Part shown: positions 34,081-42,684 of the stretch, piece by piece
Layout of the letters: every line of letters starts with the position of its first letter
Numbering within the stretch: position 1 is the stretch's first letter
Assembly: GCF_039595395.1 (NCBI RefSeq)
Contig: NZ_JBCNLP010000006.1
Location: 1,927,001 to 1,991,000 of the forward strand
DNA length: 64,000 nt
Origin: Novosphingobium sp.
GTDB lineage: Bacteria; Pseudomonadota; Alphaproteobacteria; Sphingomonadales; Sphingomonadaceae
Reading direction: 5' to 3'
Notes under the pieces: generated by a model
The model's input: only the letters and a program-made list of their open reading frames with translations
The model's database searches: none
What the model was told of the DNA's origin: nothing
Made by a program: the position numbers and the translations under genes

Positions 34081-36573
34081 TCAAAATGAATAGGTCATGC
34101 TCACCTTGAACCGACGGCCAAAGATCGGCCGCCCCTGGAATTGCGGTTCGGCCACGCCCTGCACAATACCCGAGCGCGGATTGCCCTCGGTCAGCCCCAC
34201 CGTGTTGAACAGATTGCTGATCTGTCCCATGGCGTGCAGACGCTTTGTGATGGCCCAGTCGGCCCCAAGGCTGACTTCGGTATAAGCAGGCAGGGCTATG
34301 GTGTTAGCGACATCGGCATAGCGCTTGCCGGTGTGACGGATATCGCTGAACACATCCAGCGCGCCGCCTATCAGATGGACTGTCGGGCGAACAGAGGCCA
34401 TGAGCGAAGGCTGGCGCACGATCTGTTTGCCCGAGTAGCTGAAAGGCTGACCCGTCGTCGGGTCGGTTCCAGCAAAGCCCTGATATTTGATACTTTGCAG
34501 CGTACCACCGAAGGCCAGATCGAACCAGGCCGTGGGCCGCGCCACGAATTCGGCTTCCAATCCATAGGATCGTGCGGATGCCTTGGCGGTGATCACCTGG
34601 TTGCCGGCAATTTCGTTGAAGGACACATTGGGGAAGTCATTGAAGAAGCCCGTCACAAAGGCCGAGATCGGTCGGGAGGCATATTTCACCCCGCCTTCCA
34701 CCATCTGAATCCGGGTTTCCACAGCATTGCAGCAGTTGAACCATTGCGCGAATTCCGGCGTAATACGGAAACTGTTGGAATAGCGGAGGAAGGTGGCGAG
34801 GCGCGGATTGAATTCATAGTTCAACCCGCCGCTGAACGCCCATTGAGTGGTGGAAAAACGATAAGGCGTATAGGCGCCGGAAAACACCGTCACATTGTTG
34901 TCGGCAACAATGGTGGCCGACCCGGGCAGATTGGCCGTGGTGGTGCCCGCAATGAGGCCCGTCTTCTTCTCATGCTGCATCCGCACGCCACCATCAAAGG
35001 TCAGTCGGCCGTCGATCTTCCAGGTGTCGGTCAGATAGATCGAGTTCTGGGTGACATCGTCATGAAAATCATTGAGGTTCGCGTGCGGATTGACCACGCC
35101 ATTGGCCGTGAGATGCGAGGTAACATTGCCGGCAGTATCGAGTCCCACCACATCGAGCAGCCGCGGCTGATTGGTCGCCTCGGTCAGGATGTTGTTCCAA
35201 TTCCACTGCTGGCGCTGCGTATAATGGCTGAAATAATAGCCCAGCGTGATTTTGTGCGCCCCTGCCTTGAAGGTACCGGACAGGTCGTTGATGAAATTGT
35301 CCACATTGACCAGCGTGTGGTAAATGCTCTCGTTCTCAATGAGGCCGTTGGCGATATCCGCAGCGCCAAGGTTGGTGTTCGAGCCGATTGCTCGATAGGC
35401 AGCCGATACGGTGCTGGGCGCCAGCGACTTGAGCGATGCAAGTGAACTGGTCAGAAAAGCGGCAGAGGGAGCATCCGTATTCGAGAACAGTCCATTGAAA
35501 TCGACATACCCATGGGTGTAACGGGCCTTCTCATTGACGGTGAAGCGGGCTCCGAAATCCTTGCGGGCCAACAAGGTAAAGGTGTCCGTGTTGGTATGAA
35601 CCCCGTCCTGCAGACTGACAGTCTGGTTGCCCGTGCCATAGCCGTTGGGCACCGATACTGTAGCAAAGGCCGGGGAATAGAGAGTACCCGCCCCCGCGCT
35701 CAGCCCCGGCAGACCCGATGATGTACTGGCCAGCGGCATGGCGGTGTAGAACACCGCATGGTCATCCAGTTTGCGGTAGCCTGCGTAGACTTCACCATCG
35801 TCAAACTTGAAGGTCAGGCCCGCACGAAATTGCCCACCCTTGTTCGCGGCATAACCAACATTGCGGTCACCGTTATCGACGCGATAGAAACCACCAATGT
35901 CAAAGAGAATCCGGTCGGTAAGTGGGCCTGTCAGGCTGACATCGGTACGCAGGTGATTGTTGCTGCCACCTTCGACCTTGACCAGGCCCTCCAGATTTTC
36001 CGTGCCGTGCTTGGTCAGGATGTTCACGACGCCACCTGGCGAGTTGGAGGCTGTGATCGAAGCCGAGCCACCGCGTACGATCTGCGCGCTCTTGACCATG
36101 CTGTCGATACGGAAGAACTCATCCGCATTCGTGAAAGCACCTGCCCCCTCCTCGAACACAGGCAATCCGTCTTCCAGCACAGAGATATAGCGGTAATTGT
36201 CATTAGGCAGGCCGCGCGAATAGACATTGTTGCCGACATCCCCGCCCGAACTTTCGACATAAATGCCGGGAACGTCATTGATCAATTCGGCGATGCCGCG
36301 CGGACTCTTTCGTGTCAGTTCGGCCCCGTTCAGCGTGGTAATCGCATAGGATGTTTCAAATTTGGTGCGCGCGACTGTCGCACCGGTGACAACGATGGTG
36401 TTGAGATCAAGAGGCGAGCTTGCCTCATTTGCTGCAGGTTGCGAAACTCTACCGTCCGTCTGAGCAGCTTGTCCAGCGCCTCCCGGAGCGACACCTTGGG
36501 CCATCGCTACGGAAGAAAGGCAGTTTGCCGCCACCGCCGCCGTGCACAACAAGGTGATACGAAACGCTCTCAT
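34081..36573 (-). CDS. TonB-dependent outer-membrane receptor for an oligosaccharide
   Basis: From ATG 36573, which has GGGGA about 9 bases upstream, the protein is 830 residues with a signal peptide (cleavage near VAMAQG). It then has a TonB-box-like LNTIVVTGA, a plug domain (GAELTRKSPRGIAELINDVP, GGSASITASNSPGGVVNIL) and a long beta-barrel ending in an aromatic residue (VSMTYSF), as barrels normally do. The plug has no obvious N-terminal sigma-signalling domain. Its neighbours (glucosidase, LacI regulator, MFS permease) point to active uptake of an alpha-glucoside, as in CUT loci such as sux or mal systems. Confidence 0.92.
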   Translation of the reverse strand: MRAFRITLLCTAAVAANCLSSVAMAQGVAPGGAGQAAQTDGRVSQPAANEASSPLDLNTIVVTGATVARTKFETSYAITTLNGAELTRKSPRGIAELINDVPGIYVESSGGDVGNNVYSRGLPNDNYRYISVLEDGLPVFEEGAGAFTNADEFFRIDSMVKSAQIVRGGSASITASNSPGGVVNILTKHGTENLEGLVKVEGGSNNHLRTDVSLTGPLTDRILFDIGGFYRVDNGDRNVGYAANKGGQFRAGLTFKFDDGEVYAGYRKLDDHAVFYTAMPLASTSSGLPGLSAGAGTLYSPAFATVSVPNGYGTGNQTVSLQDGVHTNTDTFTLLARKDFGARFTVNEKARYTHGYVDFNGLFSNTDAPSAAFLTSSLASLKSLAPSTVSAAYRAIGSNTNLGAADIANGLIENESIYHTLVNVDNFINDLSGTFKAGAHKITLGYYFSHYTQRQQWNWNNILTEATNQPRLLDVVGLDTAGNVTSHLTANGVVNPHANLNDFHDDVTQNSIYLTDTWKIDGRLTFDGGVRMQHEKKTGLIAGTTTANLPGSATIVADNNVTVFSGAYTPYRFSTTQWAFSGGLNYEFNPRLATFLRYSNSFRITPEFAQWFNCCNAVETRIQMVEGGVKYASRPISAFVTGFFNDFPNVSFNEIAGNQVITAKASARSYGLEAEFVARPTAWFDLAFGGTLQSIKYQGFAGTDPTTGQPFSYSGKQIVRQPSLMASVRPTVHLIGGALDVFSDIRHTGKRYADVANTIALPAYTEVSLGADWAITKRLHAMGQISNLFNTVGLTEGNPRSGIVQGVAEPQFQGRPIFGRRFKVSMTYSF

Positions 36574-36680
36574 GATCATCATCCCCACATAAGGCCAGGT
36601 CGTTTTTGCTCCGCGCACTTGCTGGCGCGGGCTGGCCCGCCTCATGTCGCACGCAATGCAAAATCGTGCAATATATTTTG

Positions 36681-36692
36681 GCAATCGATTGC
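36681..36692. promoter_or_regulatory. LacI-type operator in the TonB-receptor promoter
   Basis: GCAATCGATTGC is a perfect 12-bp palindrome with the central CG typical of LacI/GalR operators, 108 bases upstream of the receptor start and next to the lacI-type gene. It is the best candidate binding site. Confidence 0.6.
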
Positions 36693-36810
36693 ATTTTTCA
36701 TGGAGCTAAGTCAATTGTTCTAGATTATTTTACTTTATTTCAGACAGATGCTCGAACATCGATCTTCGCAGCTCAATGATTTTGCACAAACTGCAAGCAC
36801 AAACATCCCC

Positions 36811-36818
36811 GCAATTGC
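36811..36818. promoter_or_regulatory. Short GCAATTGC palindrome, possible second regulator half site
   Basis: GCAATTGC has the same half-site as the operator at 36681 but lacks the central CG. It lies just after the end of the lacI-type gene and 240 bases before the receptor start. It is weak on its own. Confidence 0.3.
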
Positions 36819-36823
36819 ACAAA

Positions 36824-37873
36824 TCAGGCGCCACATGATTCGCGTATAATGATCTCGGTCGGCAAAAGTTCGGCACTCACCCGGTGGCCATCAATCATCC
36901 GCAAAAGCTTGGAAACCAGCAGGTTTCCAGCCTTAATCACGTCCTGGCGCACGGTTGTCAGTCGTGGGCTGGCATAGGAGGCGACATCGAGATCATCGTA
37001 ACCGATCACCGATACATCCTCAGGCACTCGTGCCCCTCGACGCACCAACGCCTGTATGGCGCTGAGCGCGACCATGTCGGAAGCCGCGACGATGCCGTCG
37101 AAACTGATCTGGCATTCCAGAAGATTGTCGATGGCATCCGCGCCGTCGAAGCGCTGTGACGGTGGGGTCTGCACAATGTCGGCATCAAACGGGATCCCCG
37201 AGGCCTGAAGTGCCGCCTTATAACCTTCCAGCCGTAGCGCAATCTGAGAAAAGCCCGTTCGGGCCGAGGCGATTGCCGGCATCGCGCCGACAAAGGCAAT
37301 CCGACGACGACCCAACCTGGCCAGATGCTGGGTCGCGCGATAACCGCCCTGAAAATTGTCGCTGCCTACAGAGCAATAGGTCTGCCCCTCAATGCCCGCC
37401 CCCCAGACGATCAACGGCTTGCCGGCGGCGCCAAACCGATTGAGCGTATCGTGAAACTGCGACTGGCCAAGAAAGATTGTCCCGGCATAGGGCGAAGCAC
37501 CAAGAAAATCGGCGAGGCTCTGCTCATCATAAGGCGTCTGCCAATTGATCGAAAAATCTCGTCGACGCTCGCGCAGCGCTGCACCGATCCCCCCTATCAG
37601 CGCCAGTTCGAATGGATTGGCCAATTGCCTGCCATGCGCCAGAGATACCGGCAACACGACATTGATCTGATCACACACCTGCATCGGCAGCCGCCGAGCT
37701 CGGCGCTGGGGCACCTCATAACCGCAGCGCGCCGCAACGGCCAACACCACCTCCCGCGTGTCCTCGCTAATGGCGGTGTTGCCAGCAAGCGCACGGGAAA
37801 TGGTCGATATCGAAAAGCCGGTCTCCCGGGCGATATCCTGAAGGGTATGGGCTGATTTGGCTGGCGGCTTCAT
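36824..37873 (-). CDS. LacI-family transcriptional regulator
   Basis: This 349-residue protein has the LacI helix-turn-helix at the N-terminus (TLQDIARETGFSISTISRAL) and a periplasmic-binding-like effector domain (YCSVGSDNFQGGYRATQHLA, RRIAFVGAM, VSVIGYDDLDVASYASPRLT). It is expected to repress the sugar-uptake locus until the substrate or its breakdown product binds. Candidate operators lie upstream of the receptor gene and upstream of itself. Confidence 0.93.
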   Translation of the reverse strand: MKPPAKSAHTLQDIARETGFSISTISRALAGNTAISEDTREVVLAVAARCGYEVPQRRARRLPMQVCDQINVVLPVSLAHGRQLANPFELALIGGIGAALRERRRDFSINWQTPYDEQSLADFLGASPYAGTIFLGQSQFHDTLNRFGAAGKPLIVWGAGIEGQTYCSVGSDNFQGGYRATQHLARLGRRRIAFVGAMPAIASARTGFSQIALRLEGYKAALQASGIPFDADIVQTPPSQRFDGADAIDNLLECQISFDGIVAASDMVALSAIQALVRRGARVPEDVSVIGYDDLDVASYASPRLTTVRQDVIKAGNLLVSKLLRMIDGHRVSAELLPTEIIIRESCGA

Positions 37874-37904
37874 CAGACAGCCCTATCATCGCGGGCAAGG
37901 TTCT

Positions 37905-37914
37905 TGCAATTGCA
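37905..37914. promoter_or_regulatory. TGCAATTGCA palindrome upstream of the lacI-type gene
   Basis: This perfect 10-bp palindrome sits in the 46-base gap between the permease stop and the regulator start. It shares the GCAAT half site with the receptor operator but lacks the central CG. Autoregulation is possible. Confidence 0.4.
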
Positions 37915-37919
37915 CGAAC

Positions 37920-39221
37920 TCACTTTACGGCCATCACGTCTGTCGACCAGCTCTTCTCGCTCCATAGAACGAGACAAGCCAGCGCCCCCATCGCCAACCC
38001 CGCTCCAGCCAGTAGCATCAACAGTTCGGCCCGGCCATGGAGCAGATGATCTATCAGGCTGCCCGCAAGGAGACCGGCCAGCAATTGCGGCAGGACGATA
38101 AAGACATTCATGATGCCGATGCTGATTCCAGCCGATTCAGCACGTAAAATACCGCTCGCCTTCACGAAAGGAATGCTGATGATGGAGGCATAGGCCACGC
38201 CGATCAGGGCAGAACAGCCCAACAGCAAGCCAGCGGAATGGCTGTACGCGATGCCCGCGAAGGCCACCGCCCCTACCATCAAAGCCAGCGCATGAGCACG
38301 CGCCAACCCCAGCCCCCTTATGATACGAGGGAGGAAGAGAGCAAAAAGCGCAGCGACACCATTATAAATGCCAAACATCAGCCCCACCCAGTCGGCACCG
38401 CGCGTATAGGCAGGTTCAAAAGGATTACGGGCCCCAAAGGCCTGTGCGGACACGACAGGCGTCGCATAGACCCACAAGACGTACATCGCAGTCCAGCTGA
38501 AAAACTGCACGATGGCGATCGGGCGAAAACCCTTCAAGATCCTGCCAATCGAACGCGGCCTCCAAGCATTGGGGGTTGATGGCACAGGATGTACTTGCCG
38601 TGATGCGAGGGCGGCACGTTTGGGCTCTCGTACCTTTGCGACCGTCCAGCCGACTGCCAGTGCCACACACATGCCTGCTACCAAGAAGCTAAGGCGAATG
38701 GTGGAGGAAGTGACACCAGGCATGGCCATCCCCGAAAGACCGGTTCTCCCTATCAAGCTGGGTGAACAAGCTCCCAGAAATGCGCCCAGGCCAATGAACA
38801 GCGTTTGCATGGAGTAGGCTTGAGCATAGTGCTCGACCGCGAGACAGTCACCGACGAGGGCTCTGTATGGCGCATGTAAGGCATTCATCGCCGTTTCCAG
38901 TATCCAGATCGTCAACACCGCCCAACCAACGGTCGATGACCTTGGCAGCACCCACAAGGCAACCACGACCACTCCTGCTGAAACGACTATGAAAGGCCGA
39001 CGGCGACCATAGGACGACCAGCTATGGTCGCTGATCCAGCCGATGATCGGCTGGATCAGCAAACCGGTGACGGGGCCTGCCAGCCAAAGCAGGGCTAATT
39101 GGTCGTTAGCTGCTCCAAGTTGCTGAAAAATCCGACTTAGATTTGCGCTTTCCAGCCCAAAAGCGATTTGTAACCCCAGATACCCCACACTCAGATGGAG
39201 TGAGATATCTTTTGTTTCCAT
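37920..39221 (-). CDS. MFS sugar transporter (GPH/sucrose-maltose type)
   Basis: From ATG 39221 the protein is about 433 residues with roughly 12 hydrophobic segments. SDHSWSSYGRRRPFIVVSAG is the characteristic loop 2-3 motif of plant-like sucrose/maltose symporters also found in bacterial CUT loci, and LGAANDQLALLWLAGPVTGL is typical of helix 2. It should carry the glucoside or disaccharide across the inner membrane with protons. The open frame reaches 39386, but those extra residues look non-native. It precedes the lacI-type gene in the same direction, 46 bases apart. Confidence 0.88.
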   Translation of the reverse strand: METKDISLHLSVGYLGLQIAFGLESANLSRIFQQLGAANDQLALLWLAGPVTGLLIQPIIGWISDHSWSSYGRRRPFIVVSAGVVVVALWVLPRSSTVGWAVLTIWILETAMNALHAPYRALVGDCLAVEHYAQAYSMQTLFIGLGAFLGACSPSLIGRTGLSGMAMPGVTSSTIRLSFLVAGMCVALAVGWTVAKVREPKRAALASRQVHPVPSTPNAWRPRSIGRILKGFRPIAIVQFFSWTAMYVLWVYATPVVSAQAFGARNPFEPAYTRGADWVGLMFGIYNGVAALFALFLPRIIRGLGLARAHALALMVGAVAFAGIAYSHSAGLLLGCSALIGVAYASIISIPFVKASGILRAESAGISIGIMNVFIVLPQLLAGLLAGSLIDHLLHGRAELLMLLAGAGLAMGALACLVLWSEKSWSTDVMAVK

Positions 39222-39877
39222 TCTTGCATTCTGCCTTGTATCGCCGACCATCCCCCCTCGCCTTCCTAACCAGGCCTTCTCAATTTTCGGCAACCCGGTG
39301 TATGCCAAGAATGACTTTACGAAAAGACTGGCCGGATCGCCCGCCGTTTTTAACTTCGCGAACGAAATAATTGAGACCGAGGCCAATCAGGGCGATCAGG
39401 ATGAACCATGGGTGATCATGCCTGGTCTTTGAAGGCTGGCCCGGTACCATGGCAACCGCGACAGGCAAGCCTCCCGCATGCGGGTCTCTTGGATACTCCG
39501 TCATTCAGCCAGCTTCGGTCCGAACATGTTGAAACACCCTAAATTGGTTGTCGCAGCAGGTCAGGCGCTGCCTTTGCCTGGGCATGCGCGGGCAGCAATA
39601 CGGCGCAGCGCGGAAACAATGGGCATCATCGGGTTCGCACTTCGCCGCTAAGACTGGCGAGCGCACCCTCCGCATAAAGTGCTGGAACCGCCCCATTCAG
39701 ACCGTAATAACGAAAGCTCAGGGCCCGAAAATGATTGATGTAGGCCTCTCTTTTTGGCTGCTTGGCCGTCGGGGCGCTATGACGCGCCGCCTCCGCTTGA
39801 TCGTTCCTGATCAGTCCGCAGGACGGCATGGGTGGGCACGCTGTGCCACTGTCGCAGGTTGAAGAGGTCATAGGGGG
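39222..39877. other. Gene-poor region; one weak small frame
   Basis: The stretch contains a 74-codon leftward frame at 39280-39504 with one possible membrane segment (WFILIALIGLGLNYFV). It has no recognisable family and no good ribosome site, so I do not call it a gene. The rest shows nothing clear. Confidence 0.5.
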
Positions 39878-40780
39878 TTAGAGGTTCTCGACGAGTAGGA
39901 CAAATCGATCGCGCAACCATCTCTGAACCGGATGTGTCGTCGTTCGGTCATGCCAGATCATGGCAAGTTCAAAGCCCGGCACGCCGATGGGAGGATCGAG
40001 AACCTGAAGCTTCTCCTTCTCCTCGCTGACGATGCGCGCCGGCACGACTGCGATCATGTCAGAATTCGCAACGATCCTGGGAACCACAAGGAAGCCCGGA
40101 GTGGAGAGCGCAACATGTCGTGATCGTCCCATGGCTTCGAGAACAGTATCGGTCGGCCCGGCGAAGCCTCCCCCATCGGGAGATACGATGACATGATCGA
40201 GGCTGCAGAACTGGTCGAGGTCGATCCCGCCCTTGACATGAGGGTGCCCGGATCGCGCGATGAGAATATATTCCTCATGGCAAAGCCTGCGCATCCGCAA
40301 CTGCTCTGGCGCCGTTTGCGGGCGGTTTATGGCAAGATCCACCGCTCCGCGCTCCATCTGGCTATGAAGGGCCATGAGGTCTAGGCTGTGCCAAGCGATA
40401 CGAAGACCCGGCGCTTCCTGCCGTAAGGTACGGACCAGGGGCAGAAGCAAGGCGCTCTGCGTATAATCGCTGGCCGCAATACGAATCGTGCCCTTCGCCC
40501 GGGATGGATCAAATGCAGAGTCTATCGCCACGACCTGGCGGACGGCTTCGAGCGCCTCGTGTAGACGCGGCTGTAGTTCCAGAGCCTTCTGTGTCGGCAC
40601 CATGCCGCGTTGCGCCGGGATTAGCAGCGGATCGTCGAAGATGTCGCGCAACCGTGCCAAGCGCGTCGACAGTGCGGGCTGGCTCATATTCAATCGTCGA
40701 GCGGCATGGGTGACGTTTCTCTCGGCCAGTAGCGTGTCGAGCGTGACGAGCAGATTGAAGTCGAGTTGGCTGGTATCCAT
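39878..40780 (-). CDS. LysR-family regulator (NodD-like group)
   Basis: From ATG 40780 the protein is about 300 residues. The N-terminal helix-turn-helix reads DFNLLVTLDTLLAERNVTHA and ARRLNMSQPALSTRLARLRD, followed by FDDPLLIPAQRGMVPTQKAL, which is the NodD/NahR-like subgroup signature, and an effector domain. It is divergent from the quinone reductase gene (start 40893), its likely target. Confidence 0.92.
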   Translation of the reverse strand: MDTSQLDFNLLVTLDTLLAERNVTHAARRLNMSQPALSTRLARLRDIFDDPLLIPAQRGMVPTQKALELQPRLHEALEAVRQVVAIDSAFDPSRAKGTIRIAASDYTQSALLLPLVRTLRQEAPGLRIAWHSLDLMALHSQMERGAVDLAINRPQTAPEQLRMRRLCHEEYILIARSGHPHVKGGIDLDQFCSLDHVIVSPDGGGFAGPTDTVLEAMGRSRHVALSTPGFLVVPRIVANSDMIAVVPARIVSEEKEKLQVLDPPIGVPGFELAMIWHDRTTTHPVQRWLRDRFVLLVENL

Positions 40781-40892
40781 AGTGTAGATACCAGCACATA
40801 GATGCTTTGATTTCAAGAATGGCGATGTGGTCTCTAACTTTGACGGGAACGGCCGAAAGCCGCCTCTTCCGTTTCTTATTCAGGATCACCGC

Positions 40893-41744
40893 ATGAGCAA
40901 CGTTCTTATCGTCCACGCCCATCCCGAGGCCCAGTCGCTGACCAGTTCTTTGAAGAACCTCGCGGTCGAAACGCTCACCGCGCAGGGCCATCAGGTTCAG
41001 GTTTCTGACCTCTATGCCATGCGCTGGAAGGCCGTCGCCGATGCCGCCGACTTTCCGCAGCGTAAGAACGCCGATCGGCTCCGCTATGCATCAGAATCCG
41101 GCAACGCCTTTGCCACGGGTACCCAGCCCGCCGATATCGTGGCCGAGCAGCAGAAGCTGCTGTGGGCCGACGCGGTCATCCTCACCTTCCCCCTGTGGTG
41201 GTTCAGCGCGCCGGCGATCCTGAAGGGCTGGGTCGAGCGCGTCTATGCGCATGGCTTCGCCTACGGCGTTGGCCCGCATGGTGGTGAACGCTGGGGTGAT
41301 CGGTATGGTGAAGGAACGCTCGCCGGTCGCAGGGCGATGATTGTCGTCAGCATCGGCGGCCGCGAGCCGCACTACAGCGAGCGCGGCGTCAATGGCCGCC
41401 TCGACGAGATCCTGTGGCCCATCCAGCATGGGCAGCTCTTCTATCCGGGCATGGAGGTTATGCCGCCCTTCCCCGTCTTCCAGAGCGACCGGATGTCGGA
41501 AGAGCGCTGGGTCGAAGTCGCGGCCGCCTTCAAGGTCCGGATGGAAAATCTCTTCACCGACACGCCAATCCCGTATCGCAAGCAGAATGGCGGCCATTAC
41601 GATGGACAGCAGGTGCTCAAGCCTGGCCTTGGCGAAGGAGAGACGGGCCTGCGCATCCACCTTGCACAGCCGGGTGACCCCATCGAGCATCTCAGCACGG
41701 CCCAAACGGATACTACCGCACTAGCCGGCTATGTTGGAGCTTGA
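40893..41744 (+). CDS. NAD(P)H dehydrogenase (quinone), flavodoxin-like
   Basis: The ATG at 40893 has an AGGA site about 8 bases upstream and gives 283 residues; the frame upstream of it is not native. It is a flavodoxin_2 fold: IVHAHPEAQSLTSSLKN at the start, the FMN/FAD loop FPLWWFSAPAILKGWVERV, then IVVSIGGREPHYSERG. It should reduce quinones or similar electrophiles by two electrons. A zinc-type alcohol dehydrogenase gene follows 8 bases later, so they were probably one operon under the divergent LysR. Confidence 0.9.
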   Translation: MSNVLIVHAHPEAQSLTSSLKNLAVETLTAQGHQVQVSDLYAMRWKAVADAADFPQRKNADRLRYASESGNAFATGTQPADIVAEQQKLLWADAVILTFPLWWFSAPAILKGWVERVYAHGFAYGVGPHGGERWGDRYGEGTLAGRRAMIVVSIGGREPHYSERGVNGRLDEILWPIQHGQLFYPGMEVMPPFPVFQSDRMSEERWVEVAAAFKVRMENLFTDTPIPYRKQNGGHYDGQQVLKPGLGEGETGLRIHLAQPGDPIEHLSTAQTDTTALAGYVGA

Positions 41745-41752
41745 CGCTCATC

Positions 41753-42520
41753 ATGCGCGCTTTTCGCTCGAACGGTAAGGCGGGCTTCGAAGCCCTTGCG
41801 ATGGTCGACTTGCCCGATCCGAGGACGCCGGCCCCGGGAGAAATCCGGGTCCGCCTGCCTGCGACCTCGCTCAATTATCACGATCTGGGTGTGGTGACGG
41901 GGCCGCTTCCAGCCGCCCCAGGGCGCATCCCCATGGCCGACGGAGCCGGCGTCGTCGAGGCGGTCGGACCAGATGTAGAGGCTTTCTCGGTCGGCGACCG
42001 TGTCGTGCCGACTTTCTTTCCGACGTGGCTTGATGGCGAGCCGCAGGTCACCGATTTCGCAACGACGCCGGGCGACGGTATCGATGGTTACGCGCGCGAA
42101 GTGGTCGTGGCACAAGCACACGCCTTTACACTTGCGCCGAAGGGCTACACCCACGCCGAAGCCACGACGTTGACTACGGCAGGGCTAACGGTCTGGCGCG
42201 CTCTCGTCGTCGATGGTGGCTTGAAGGCCGGTGCAACTGTGCTGGTTCTGGGCACGGGCGATGTGTCGATCTTCGCGCTTCAGTTCGCCAAAGCAATAGG
42301 GGCGTCGGTGATCGTGACCTCGTCATCCGACGACAAGCTGGACTGCGCCCTCGCCCTCAGGGCCGATCATGCCGTCAATTATCGCAAGACGCCCGAATGG
42401 GGTAAGCATGTCCGCGACATCACCGGCGGACGCGGCGTCGACCATGTCGTCGAGGTCGGCGGCCCCGGCACGCTGGCCCAGTCGATCCAGGCAGGACGAG
42501 CGGAGGCCATCTCGCACTGA
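41753..42520 (+). CDS. Alcohol dehydrogenase (quinone-reductase-like MDR), frameshifted and 3'-truncated
   Basis: From ATG 41753 the frame gives about 255 residues instead of the usual 335. GroES-like and Rossmann parts are present: LNYHDLGVVTG, PMADGAGVVEAVGPDV, ATVLVLGTGDVSIFALQFAK, VDHVVEVGGPGTLAQSI. The frame is lost at GCGGAGG near 42502; adding one G gives GGHLALIGVLTGRDGDVPTG then LLMARQQRLQG. Even then homology ends near 42592, where the sequence switches to an inverted fragment of a VOC-family gene. The C-terminal 60 or so residues are missing, so this is most likely a pseudogene. Confidence 0.8.
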   Translation: MRAFRSNGKAGFEALAMVDLPDPRTPAPGEIRVRLPATSLNYHDLGVVTGPLPAAPGRIPMADGAGVVEAVGPDVEAFSVGDRVVPTFFPTWLDGEPQVTDFATTPGDGIDGYAREVVVAQAHAFTLAPKGYTHAEATTLTTAGLTVWRALVVDGGLKAGATVLVLGTGDVSIFALQFAKAIGASVIVTSSSDDKLDCALALRADHAVNYRKTPEWGKHVRDITGGRGVDHVVEVGGPGTLAQSIQAGRAEAISH

Positions 42521-42593
42521 TCGGCGTCCTCACTGGACGCGACGGCGATGTACCCACGGGCCTGCTGATGGCGCGCCAACAGCGACTTCAGGG

Positions 42594-42682
42594 GACACCC
42601 TGCAACCCTTCGTAAACGCGATGGTGGCCTCAAGTGCGTCGGCTGCAGCGTAGACGCGGAAACATTGTTCGAGAATCTTCAT
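42594..42682 (-). pseudogene. 5' fragment of a VOC/glyoxalase-fold gene
   Basis: It starts at ATG 42682 with a strong AGGAGG site and is 2 bases after the stop of the upstream reductase, so it was the second gene of a leftward operon. The frame reads MKILEQCFRVYAAADALEA then TIAF. Adding one base to the AAA at 42614-42616 gives AFYEGLQGVP, the hallmark of the VOC family. Homology stops at about 42594, where the truncated alcohol dehydrogenase begins on the other strand. Confidence 0.6.
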
Positions 42683-42684
42683 GT

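Noticed and set aside
39280..39504. 74-codon leftward frame with one membrane-like segment
   Set aside because: It has no good ribosome site and no family, and lies in a gene-poor gap. Kept only as a remark.
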